Part shown: positions 1 through 5,575 of the stretch, in pieces
Position numbering within the stretch: position 1 is the first letter of the stretch
Layout of the letters: each line of letters starts with the position of its first letter
Assembly (NCBI GenBank): GCA_003136915.1
Contig: PLEB01000142.1
Location: forward strand, 1,632-7,206
DNA length: 5,575 bases
Direction of reading: 5' to 3'
Source: Chitinophagaceae bacterium
GTDB taxonomy: Bacteria > Bacteroidota > Bacteroidia > Chitinophagales > Chitinophagaceae
Program-made: the position numbers and the translations under genes
Notes under the pieces: generated by a model
Told to the model about the DNA's origin: nothing
The model's input: the letters and a program-made list of their open reading frames with translations, nothing else
Databases searched by the model: none

Positions 1-31
1 GCAGGGGGACGAATATCAAGATTAATTTCTG

Positions 32-49
32 AATAAAAAATTTTTTATT
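32..49. repeat. Perfect 18-base AT-only palindrome
   Basis: AATAAAAAA (32-40) is followed directly by its reverse complement TTTTTTATT (41-49). There is no spacer, so as RNA only part of it could fold. It could mark the end of a transcript arriving from before the window, or simply reflect low-complexity AT sequence. In such AT-rich DNA the match is weak evidence for function. Confidence 0.3.
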
Positions 50-151
50 AATTGGTTATTTCAAGTAGCCAGCCGAAGCATAAAAGACCATGTTATTTTA
101 CCTTCAAAAATAAAGAACTGGGAAAACCGAATGCTTAAACCGACGGATTAA

Positions 152-328
152 ATATACCCATGCATTCACCAGCCAGTAAATTACGACGGACTTCGGTGTA
201 CCGCCATCAGGCGACGATTCGCATCTAGAGCGGGATCAACAAAACTCAAGCGGAGCTTCGGTTTGCGCAGTGTAAAAATGGAGATGGCAAATGACCGGTG
301 CGCTGGATTAAAATATTTCTCCATATAA
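152..328. other. GC-rich island open on both strands; possible gene remnant or interspersed repeat
   Basis: This stretch stands out from its roughly 25% GC flanks, with 34 of 60 bases G or C in 181-240. It is free of stops in one + frame (152-325, stop TAA at 326-328), but that frame has no ATG before 278. On the - strand it is open from just after a TAG, with an ATG at 324-322 and a stop at 183-181, which would give a 47-residue Arg-rich peptide beginning MEKYFNPAHRS. Neither reading has a ribosome site or a family I recognise. Short sequences recur around it: CGACGGA at 141-147 and 184-190, and GGATTAAA at 145-152 and 305-312. A decayed gene end, a dispersed intergenic repeat or a small RNA are all possible. 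The composition change is seen; the interpretation is inferred. Confidence 0.3.
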
Positions 329-418
329 TATTGTTGAGAACCGATTGAAGATACAGATAATTTGATACCATTCTATTTTATGATCCGATTTTTTGAAAAA
401 AAATTTAAGACCTTCTTC

Positions 419-458
419 CTGGTTTAAACATACCTTTCATTAAAGCATGGTAAACCAG
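419..458. repeat. Inverted repeat 1 of an abutting pair (8-base perfect arms)
   Basis: CTGGTTTA (419-426) and TAAACCAG (451-458) are perfect reverse complements around a 24-base loop. The loop can fold further, because CTTT and AAAG lie close together within it. It ends exactly where the second inverted repeat begins at 459. No T-run follows on either strand, so this arm pair alone is not a terminator. Confidence 0.45.
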
Positions 459-506
459 CCAGTTCAAGGAAACTACCTGATCATAAATTGAACTGGAAAT
501 TTTTTT
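459..506 (+). terminator. Inverted repeat 2 followed by T7: terminator-like hairpin
   Basis: CCAGTTCAA (459-467) pairs perfectly with TTGAACTGG (488-496), giving a 9-base stem around a 20-base loop. Three A's and then seven T's (500-506) follow. The order stem then T-run fits an intrinsic terminator for transcripts moving along the + strand towards the flavoprotein gene. The stem is only moderately GC-rich, the loop is large and the T-run starts a few bases late, so it would be a weak terminator. It could instead be an attenuator-like or regulatory structure in the leader of the downstream operon, or a protein-binding site. Confidence 0.35.
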
Positions 507-582
507 AGAAAATTTTCTTAGCCTAGTTTTACCATCTACTGATTTTTAAGTACTTTCTCCCGGAGGGTCACGACTATTTCGG

Positions 583-2181
583 ATGCAAAAAAAAATTCAG
601 ATAAAAATTGAACCTTCAGTCGCAGCCAGCGAACAACTGATTAGAAATGAACTCGCGCGGTCAGCTGGTTTCCCCGAAAAAAGCATCACCGGATTTCATC
701 TACTCAAACGGGCCGTGGACGCAAGGTCCAGGCATCCCCAGATCCTTCTATCGGCAACCGTGTTTATCAATGAACCCTATCTCCAGCGGAAGATAGCTCA
801 TCAATCCGTCAAGGATGTTTCGCATGCCGGTAAAACTGTACTCATCGCGGGTGCGGGCCCGGCAGGACTTTTTGCTGCGCTGCGGCTGATCCACGCAGGC
901 ATCAGGCCGGTTTTGATCGAAAGAGGAATGGACGTCCGCGCGCGTCGCCGCGACCTGGCCTTCCTGAATAAAGAAGGCATCATCAACCCCGAAAGCAATT
1001 ATTGCTTCGGCGAAGGAGGTGCGGGCACTTACAGCGACGGAAAATTATATACGCGCAGCAATAAGCGGGGAAATATCCATCGCATCCTGAACCTCTTCGT
1101 TCAGTTCGGCGCTGACGAGTCCATATTATATGATGCGCATCCCCATATCGGAACGAATAAACTTCCCGGCATCATTACGGCCCTGAGGCATTTTATCATT
1201 GCCTGCGGCGGCGAATTGCACTTCGGGAAAAAACTTACCGGGTGGTCATCTGTAAACGAGCGCATCCGGGAAGTGCATACCGCCGATGGTTCATCTTATC
1301 CTGCAGATGCATTGATCCTCGCTACCGGACATTCAGCAAGGGATATCTTTCAACTGCTTTGTCAAAAAAAAATCCGTATCGAACCAAAGCCTTTTGCGCT
1401 CGGTGTCCGCGTGGAACATCCCCAGGAACTCATCAATGCCATTCAATATCATTTTACCGGCTCAGCGGATGCAACGGCAAAACAGCTTCCGCCCGCTGCC
1501 TATCAATTGGTCAGTGATGTTAATCCCAAAACCGTTTTTTCGTTTTGCATGTGTCCAGGAGGTATCATTGCTCCGGCAGCCACGAACGAAGGCGAATTGG
1601 TGGTCAATGGCTGGTCGCCTTCCAAAAGGAATAATCCCTATGCCAATTCCGGTATCGTTGTCAATATCGAATCGTCAGATTGGAAAGAATTCGAAAAGCA
1701 CGGGCCTTTGGCTGCTATGTATTTCCAAGCTTCCATTGAACAACAGGCTTATCGGGCCGGAGGCGGCGGCTTTAAAGCTCCGGGTCAAAGGATGATAGAT
1801 TTTGTAAATAATAAACATTCAGTTTCTTTGCCGGATTGTTCCTATGTTCCTGGACTCACTTCCTCGCCGGTAGCTGAAGTATTTCCTTCCCTGCTTGCAC
1901 GAAGTTTGCAGAAAAGTTTTCCAGCTTTCGGTAAGAAAATGAAAGGATATTATACAAATGAAGCCGTCATTATAGCAACGGAATCCAGGACCTCCTCGCC
2001 CGTGCGCATACCCCGTGACCCCGAGACCCTGGTCCATCCGCAACTTAAAAATTTATTCCCCTGCGGCGAAGGAGCCGGATATGCAGGTGGCATCATGAGC
2101 GCAGCCATGGATGGCGAGCGTGTAGCTGAAACAATTGCAGGAATTTTTTCATCCAAACCAACAATTCATGTCAATGCTTGA
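583..2181 (+). CDS. FAD-dependent dehydrogenase, COG2509 type (uncharacterised NAD(P)/FAD oxidoreductase)
   Basis: A 532-residue cytoplasmic flavoprotein. Residues 1-80 form the small N-terminal domain typical of this family and precede the Rossmann fold. The FAD-binding strand-turn-helix carries GAGPAG (residues 90-95) with the acidic E113 in 'LIERG' expected to bind the ribose. Next come the family's conserved glycine-rich block 'FGEGGAGTYSDGKL' (142-155), an 'ATGH' motif (247-250) and the C-terminal FAD motif 'PCGEGAGYAGG' (493-503). There is no signal peptide or membrane segment. Length is normal for the family, and the gene looks intact. The ATG at 583 is the only possible start, since an in-frame TAA lies at 547-549 with no other start codon between. 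A GGAGGG at 562-567 is 15 bases upstream, too far for a standard ribosome site. It is first in an apparent operon with the ABC exporter genes. The physiological substrate of COG2509 proteins is not established as far as I know. Oddity: two A9 runs (587-595, 1364-1372) fall in the same codon phase. Confidence 0.92.
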   Translation: MQKKIQIKIEPSVAASEQLIRNELARSAGFPEKSITGFHLLKRAVDARSRHPQILLSATVFINEPYLQRKIAHQSVKDVSHAGKTVLIAGAGPAGLFAALRLIHAGIRPVLIERGMDVRARRRDLAFLNKEGIINPESNYCFGEGGAGTYSDGKLYTRSNKRGNIHRILNLFVQFGADESILYDAHPHIGTNKLPGIITALRHFIIACGGELHFGKKLTGWSSVNERIREVHTADGSSYPADALILATGHSARDIFQLLCQKKIRIEPKPFALGVRVEHPQELINAIQYHFTGSADATAKQLPPAAYQLVSDVNPKTVFSFCMCPGGIIAPAATNEGELVVNGWSPSKRNNPYANSGIVVNIESSDWKEFEKHGPLAAMYFQASIEQQAYRAGGGGFKAPGQRMIDFVNNKHSVSLPDCSYVPGLTSSPVAEVFPSLLARSLQKSFPAFGKKMKGYYTNEAVIIATESRTSSPVRIPRDPETLVHPQLKNLFPCGEGAGYAGGIMSAAMDGERVAETIAGIFSSKPTIHVNA

Positions 2182-3100
2182 AGTGTCTCATCTGAAAAAA
2201 TATTTTGCTACGCAAAAGGCAGTGGATGATATCAGTTTTAAGGTGGAGAAAGGAACCATCTTCGGATTGCTTGGCCCTAACGGCGCAGGCAAAACAACCC
2301 TGATCCGCATGATCACCGGCATATTTTATCCCGATGAAGGAAACATCCTGCTGAATGGTAAAACCTTCGATCCCGAAAATGATGCATCCCGCATTGGTTA
2401 CATGCCGGAAGAAAGAGGATTGTATAAGAAAATGAAAATTGGAGAGCAGGCGATTTATCTGGCGCGGCTAAAAGGCCTGTCGAAGTCCGAAGCCATGGCC
2501 AGCGTTAAGAAATGGTTCACGCGTTTTGAAATGCAAAGCTGGTGGAATAAAAAAATTGAAGATCTGAGTAAGGGCATGGCTCAGAAACTCCAATTCGTGA
2601 TCACTGTTTTGCACGAACCTGAACTGATCATACTGGATGAACCCTTTAGCGGGCTTGATCCGATCAATGCAAACCTGATCAAAGATGAGATCTTCCGGCT
2701 GGCGGCGAACGGAGCTTCCGTTATCTTCAGCACACACCGTATGGAACAGGTGGAAGAAATATGTAATCATATCATGCTGATCAATAAAGGGCAGAAGATC
2801 CTCGACGGAGCGATACCCGATGTGAAGCAGGATTTCAAGGAAAATCTTTTTCGCATTACTGCCCGACCGCTTCCCGAAAATCTCAGCAATGATTTTTTTG
2901 ATCTGCTTTCGAAGCATGATCAAACCCTTACGCTAAGAATAAAGGAAGGACATACACCCAATGAAGTGCTGGAATATTTCATCAACCGTCAGAGCAGTAT
3001 CTCGGTTTTTACGGAACTTCTGCCTTCTCTGAATGAAATTTTTATCAAACTGGTAGAGGGAACATCTGTTTCCCGTCAGTTTCAAACCATTCAATCCTGA
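2168..3100 (+). CDS. ABC transporter ATP-binding protein, NatA-like with DUF4162-type C-terminus
   Basis: A 310-residue cytoplasmic ATPase that would power the ABC-2 permease encoded next. In order: Walker A GPNGAGKT (residues 36-43, K42), the stretch 'GYMPEERGLY' (77-86) at the Q-loop with Glu where Gln is usual, signature LSKGM (133-137), Walker B LIILDEP (153-159, catalytic E158), D-loop SGLDP (161-165) and switch His H190 in 'STH'. The Q-loop form and a C-terminal extension of about 100 residues after 'MLINKGQ' match the NatA/YhaQ-like branch with a DUF4162-type tail. All catalytic residues are present. The start is uncertain: ATG 2168 (MSMLEV) and ATG 2174 (MLEV) both fit family N-termini. 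A TTG at 2135 would add residues not expected in the family. With ATG 2168 the gene overlaps the flavoprotein gene by 14 bases, with 2174 by 8, suggesting translational coupling. Substrate unknown. Confidence 0.93.
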   Translation: MSMLEVSHLKKYFATQKAVDDISFKVEKGTIFGLLGPNGAGKTTLIRMITGIFYPDEGNILLNGKTFDPENDASRIGYMPEERGLYKKMKIGEQAIYLARLKGLSKSEAMASVKKWFTRFEMQSWWNKKIEDLSKGMAQKLQFVITVLHEPELIILDEPFSGLDPINANLIKDEIFRLAANGASVIFSTHRMEQVEEICNHIMLINKGQKILDGAIPDVKQDFKENLFRITARPLPENLSNDFFDLLSKHDQTLTLRIKEGHTPNEVLEYFINRQSSISVFTELLPSLNEIFIKLVEGTSVSRQFQTIQS

Positions 3101-3104
3101 TTTT

Positions 3105-4439
3105 ATGAAAAAAATCGGCTTAATTATCCGCAGGGAATACATCACCCGCGTCAGAAATAAAACATTTCTTCTTTCCACTTTTCTGCTGCCCATCATGTTT
3201 GTTCTGCTCATATCCGGAACGGTAGCTCTTGCAATCAAAGGAAAGACAAGCCATCGCATAGCGGTGATGGATCAGAACGGTTATTTTAAAGACTATCTCA
3301 AAAGTGATTCAGGCATAAGCTTTGATTTCGGTCCGGGTATCGACAGTCTGAATTATTCGGAAAAGAATTGCAGCGCCGTGCTCATCATTCCCGTGCTGAA
3401 TGAAGGACAAAAAACGATCCTTCGCTTAAAATATAAAAAACAACTGGGGCTCGCCAATATCGATGATCTCGAAAAACGTATTTCTTCTGCTATAACCGAT
3501 CGCATGATATTTACAAAGACCAACCTGACCCCTGCCCGTCTTGATTCGATCCGTGCTGCTGCAGATATTGCTGAACTGAAAACCTTCTCTGATGAAGGCA
3601 AGGATTCCAAAGCATCGAGCCAGGGCCTTTCAGACGGCATTGGGTACGCCTGCGGATTCCTGATTTACCTGCTCACTTTTGTGTATGGAGCTGCCGTGAT
3701 GCGCGGCGTGATGGAGGAAAAAACCAGCCGGGTTGCTGAAGTGATCGTGAGTTCCGTTAAACCCTTTCCACTGATGCTGGGCAAGATCGTTGGCATAGGC
3801 GCAGTAGGTCTTACTCAGTTTCTATTGTGGATCGGCCTGATCGTATTGCTGGTTGGCGTAGCTCAGGCCTTCATTCCCCAGGAGTTGCTCACGGAGGTGA
3901 ACAATATGCAACATGCAAATGCCATGACAAGCGCTTCAACTGTTCAGGGCAGTGAAGCCGCCCGTCAGATTTTTGAAGTAAAACAATCCATTGCCAATAC
4001 AAACTGGATCCTTATCATCGGGTGTTTTATTTATTATTTCCTGGGAGGATACCTTTTTTATGCTTCTCTTTTTGCCGCAGTAGGAAGTGTGGTGAACGAA
4101 GATCCGCAGGAAGCGCAATCCCTTTTATTGCCCATCAGCATGCCGATCATTTTTTCTTTTATTATCATGTCCATCGCAGCACAGGATCCGGGTGGATCCC
4201 TATCCGTTTGGGCAAGTATCATTCCATTCAGTTCCCCGATCGTGATGATGGCAAGGATCCCCTATGGCGTTCCCGGAAGCGTGCCTTACTGGCAGCTCCT
4301 GCTTTCTATGGGATTCCTCGCAGGCGGATTTCTTTTCACTACATGGATGGCAGGGAAGATCTACCGGACAGGAATCCTGTTGTACGGTAAGAAGCCGGGC
4401 TGGAAAACGATGTGGAAATGGGCCTGGAGAAAACAATGA
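3105..4439 (+). CDS. ABC-2 type exporter permease, NatB-like
   Basis: A 444-residue inner-membrane protein, the membrane partner of the ATPase that ends 4 bases upstream. The N-terminus (Lys/Arg-rich, 'RREYITRVRNKTF') leads into a first hydrophobic segment at about residues 22-45. A large hydrophilic domain follows (about 46-177), likely extracytoplasmic. Further hydrophobic segments lie at about 179-200, 228-256, 302-328, 340-360 and 396-418, and 370-385 may add one. The stretch 'MRGVMEEKTSRVAEVIVSSVKP' (about 199-220) is the hallmark of NatB/ABC2_membrane_3 permeases. A second polar insert lies at about 257-300. Start ATG 3105 has no Shine-Dalgarno sequence, common in Bacteroidota. Family members have been linked to export of sodium ions, drugs or peptides, but nothing here picks a substrate. 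The gene looks intact and ends 5 bases before the convergent lipoprotein stop, with no room for a terminator between them. Confidence 0.92.
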   Translation: MKKIGLIIRREYITRVRNKTFLLSTFLLPIMFVLLISGTVALAIKGKTSHRIAVMDQNGYFKDYLKSDSGISFDFGPGIDSLNYSEKNCSAVLIIPVLNEGQKTILRLKYKKQLGLANIDDLEKRISSAITDRMIFTKTNLTPARLDSIRAAADIAELKTFSDEGKDSKASSQGLSDGIGYACGFLIYLLTFVYGAAVMRGVMEEKTSRVAEVIVSSVKPFPLMLGKIVGIGAVGLTQFLLWIGLIVLLVGVAQAFIPQELLTEVNNMQHANAMTSASTVQGSEAARQIFEVKQSIANTNWILIIGCFIYYFLGGYLFYASLFAAVGSVVNEDPQEAQSLLLPISMPIIFSFIIMSIAAQDPGGSLSVWASIIPFSSPIVMMARIPYGVPGSVPYWQLLLSMGFLAGGFLFTTWMAGKIYRTGILLYGKKPGWKTMWKWAWRKQ

Positions 4440-4444
4440 TCTGT

Positions 4445-5221
4445 CTATCGACTAACCGGTAAGGGTGTAGTGCTCACCGAAGCGCTGGAAAAATAAAAAA
4501 TATGCTTGCGGGACAGAGGAAGAATAGCTTCATTCTGTGTTCCACGCGCAATCGTAATTCCGATGACCGCATGAGCAGGGAAAGGCCCAAGATCTTTTGG
4601 CGTCAGGAAATAATTGCCGTTATCAGCTACGGTAATGCTTACCGTACCGATCCTTGCGGGAAGAGTTGAATCTGCTTTTGCGCTTAGATCAGCATAATAG
4701 AACAACTGGATCAATACATTTCCCCAGGTGTTAGCCTGGTCGGGCGACCAACTGAGCTGAACTCCCCGTGCAAGGTGAACCGTATCGGGGTAATCGGAAA
4801 TCAGTGCCATGAGTTGTTTGGGCAGATAAACAGATTTGCTTACCGTGTCGTCATCTCCGGTTCCACGGATAGTTACAATAACATTGGTTCCGAAAAGTGG
4901 AAGGTCCTTTGAACTACCGGGGGTATAATTGTAATTGTAAGTATAGTCAACGCCTGGCTGGATCTGCTGGTTGTTTACCGAAAGGGCATTCACGAAAGTT
5001 ACCTGCTTGCTGCTGCTGTCAATAAAGGCCGCACTGACGCCAATGTGCAGTTCGTTGCTGTCAGCTTTGTTGATAACCTGATTAGCGTTGATGAGAACGT
5101 AGTTATAAACAGCCGTATTTTGAGTGCCGAACCAGGTCCACGTATTGGCCGGATTATCCCCGTCTTTATGGCAGGAAACCATACAGCCCGCACCCAGAAG
5201 TAGAAGCAAAGGTTTATTCAT
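4445..5221 (-). CDS. Predicted lipoprotein of unknown function
   Basis: A 258-residue protein with a short lipoprotein signal: MNKP, a Leu run (5-9), then 'GAGCMVSCHKDGDN'. Cys17 in 'MVSC' is the likelier lipidation site, giving a 16-residue signal and the Cys-His-Lys-Asp start common in Bacteroidota lipoproteins; Cys13 is the alternative. The mature part is Ser/Thr/Asn-rich with alternating hydrophobic strands, for example a Tyr-rich stretch 92-99 (DYTYNYNY) and 'VQLSWSPDQANTWGNVLIQLFYY' split across 154-176, which suggests one or two Ig-like or fibronectin-III-like beta-sandwich domains (inference). There are no enzyme motifs and I recognise no family. The ATG at 5221 is chosen over an upstream in-frame TTG (5266) because it places the signal at the very N-terminus. 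An AAAGGA abuts the ATG, too close for a standard ribosome site. The gene is monocistronic by layout: it converges on the permease gene and diverges from the next gene. Confidence 0.8.
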   Translation of the reverse strand: MNKPLLLLLGAGCMVSCHKDGDNPANTWTWFGTQNTAVYNYVLINANQVINKADSNELHIGVSAAFIDSSSKQVTFVNALSVNNQQIQPGVDYTYNYNYTPGSSKDLPLFGTNVIVTIRGTGDDDTVSKSVYLPKQLMALISDYPDTVHLARGVQLSWSPDQANTWGNVLIQLFYYADLSAKADSTLPARIGTVSITVADNGNYFLTPKDLGPFPAHAVIGITIARGTQNEAILPLSRKHIFYFSSASVSTTPLPVSR

Positions 5222-5312
5222 TCCTTTCACTTGAAAGATCCCCCCATAAATATACTTTTTTAGCAAGAATTAAAAAAAACAAACTATCAACGCTGCTTAC
5301 CTTTATCGTTGA
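5222..5312. promoter_or_regulatory. Divergent promoter region between lipoprotein and flavin oxidoreductase genes
   Basis: This 91-base spacer must carry the promoters of both outward-facing genes. On the - strand TATATTTA (5254-5247) matches 7 of 8 positions of the Bacteroidota -7 box TAnnTTTG. A TTTG (5283-5280) lies upstream, but the gap is 25 bases rather than the usual 19-21, so the pair is imperfect. On the + strand TACCTTTA (5298-5305) also matches 7 of 8, but it sits only 7 bases before the ATG and has no TTTG at the right distance. A run of eight A's (5272-5279) lies between them. The presence of promoters is inferred from the layout; the individual boxes are weak. Confidence 0.3.
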
Positions 5313-5575
5313 ATGGTTTTCTCCAATGCGATCACCAGGTTATTCGGGATTAATTATCCCATTGTCCAGGCCGGGATGGTCTGGAATAGCGGGTGGCGCC
5401 TGGCTTCGGCCGTAAGCAATGCGGGTGGTCTTGGCCTGATTGGCAGCGGGAGCATGTATCCCGACACTTTAAGGGAACATATTCATAAATGCAAAGCGGC
5501 TACAACCGCGCCTTTTGGTGTAAATATCCCCTTGCTTTATCCGGAAATCGAGAAGCATATCCGGGTGGTCCTGGA
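5313..5575 (+). CDS. Nitronate monooxygenase / NAD(P)H-dependent flavin oxidoreductase, COG2070 (5' part, cut by window end)
   Basis: The first 87 codons of a gene that runs off the window. The translation begins MVFSNAITRLFGINYPIVQAG and continues with 'MVWNSGWRLASAVSNAGGLGLIGSGS' split across residues 22-47, then 'PFGVNIPLLYP' (67-77). The pattern 'YPIVQAGM', then 'SNAGGLGLIG', then 'PFGVN' is the N-terminal half-barrel of the FMN-dependent TIM-barrel family that includes 2-nitropropane dioxygenase and FabK. Family members are usually a little over 300 residues, so about a quarter is visible and the FMN phosphate site and catalytic His region lie beyond the edge. Members oxidise alkyl nitronates or act as enoyl-ACP reductases; the visible part does not decide between these, though the sequence resembles the nitronate monooxygenase-annotated Bacteroidota branch. 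ATG 5313 is the earliest start, as an in-frame TGA (5310-5312) touches it. Confidence 0.88.
   Translation, partial: MVFSNAITRLFGINYPIVQAGMVWNSGWRLASAVSNAGGLGLIGSGSMYPDTLREHIHKCKAATTAPFGVNIPLLYPEIEKHIRVVL

Larger units (their letters stand above)
1..582. other. Long AT-rich intergenic spacer without a convincing gene
   Basis: Nothing here reads as a real gene on either strand. All three + frames hit stops within the first 36 bases, so at most the last few codons of an upstream gene could be present, and I cannot tell which frame. GC is about 25% in 1-60 and 361-420 but about 57% in 181-240. The spacer holds an 18-base AT palindrome (32-49), the GC island, and two abutting inverted repeats (419-496), which have their own entries. 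A loose match to the Bacteroidota -7 box TAnnTTTG, TAGTTTTA, lies at 524-531, 51 bases before the flavoprotein start codon, but no TTTG box sits at the expected distance upstream, so I do not call a promoter. The length suggests room for regulation, a small RNA or a decayed element. Confidence 0.6.

Noticed and set aside
1..36. Possible C-terminal tail of an upstream + strand gene
   Set aside because: All three frames end within 36 bases, and none of the 7-11 residue tails can be tied to a family, so no partial gene can be supported.
80..87. Glu in place of the usual Gln at the Q-loop of the ATPase (window about 2396-2425, residues 77-86)
   Set aside because: The 'PEERGLY' form is characteristic of this ATPase branch, so it is a family trait rather than an unusual loss.
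194..222. Several tiny hairpins such as CGCC-ATCA-GGCG (202-213) and GCGA-CGAT-TCGC (211-222)
   Set aside because: Four-base stems that overlap one another are expected by chance in a GC-rich stretch. They show no consistent larger fold by eye.
2135..2167. TTG start at 2135 for the ATPase, adding 11 residues
   Set aside because: The added residues lie in the overlap with the flavoprotein gene and do not match the usual NatA N-terminus, which begins just before the 'LEVxxLxKxF' strand.
2468..2923. A 151-codon open frame on the - strand inside the ATPase gene, and similar long antisense or offset frames in the flavoprotein and permease genes
   Set aside because: They lie wholly within genes with full sets of family motifs, show no recognisable domains, and are the expected by-product of codon bias.
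4006..4260. Four GGATCC sites within about 255 bases of the permease gene (4006, 4184, 4194, 4255)
   Set aside because: They fall in varying codon contexts (Trp-Ile, Gln-Asp-Pro, Gly-Gly-Ser, Arg-Ile-Pro) within an intact conserved gene. This is a coincidence of GGA/ATC codons, not a repeat array.
5222..5266. TTG start at 5266 for the lipoprotein, adding 15 residues
   Set aside because: It would place a polar stretch before the signal peptide. The ATG at 5221 gives a normal lipoprotein signal.

Overview
The window most resembles a chromosome of the Bacteroidota, probably a Chitinophagaceae-like member. This rests on recognition of protein families, not on a search. The supporting signs are an 'SCHKD' type lipoprotein signal, coding starts without usable Shine-Dalgarno sequences, and flavoprotein and nitronate-monooxygenase sequences of the kind I associate with that phylum. 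No mobile element, CRISPR array, tRNA or rRNA was found.

Layout. Bases 1-582 hold no convincing gene. This is an AT-rich spacer (about 25% GC in several parts) interrupted by a GC-richer island near 150-320, followed by two back-to-back inverted repeats at 419-496 and a T-run. Next come three genes on the + strand that look like one transcription unit: a COG2509-type FAD-dependent dehydrogenase (583-2181), an ABC ATPase with a NatA-like architecture whose start overlaps the end of the flavoprotein gene, and, 4 bases further on, its NatB-like ABC-2 permease (3105-4439). A single gene on the - strand (4445-5221), encoding a predicted lipoprotein of unknown function, runs head-on into the permease gene with 5 bases between the stop codons. 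A 91-base A/T-rich spacer separates it from a divergent + strand gene (5313 to the window end) that begins a COG2070-type nitronate monooxygenase / flavin oxidoreductase and is cut by the window edge.

How the genes fit together. The ATPase and permease almost certainly form one NatAB-type exporter; its substrate cannot be read from the sequence. The flavoprotein shares the transcript by arrangement, but no functional link to the exporter is evident. The lipoprotein would be exported and lipid-anchored. The partial enzyme would be a cytoplasmic FMN protein.

Overall this is mostly ordinary housekeeping or accessory chromosome. I did not find a convincing new system. The parts most worth a second look are the structured leader and spacer (1-582), two identical A9 tracts in the same reading phase of the flavoprotein gene, and the unassigned lipoprotein.
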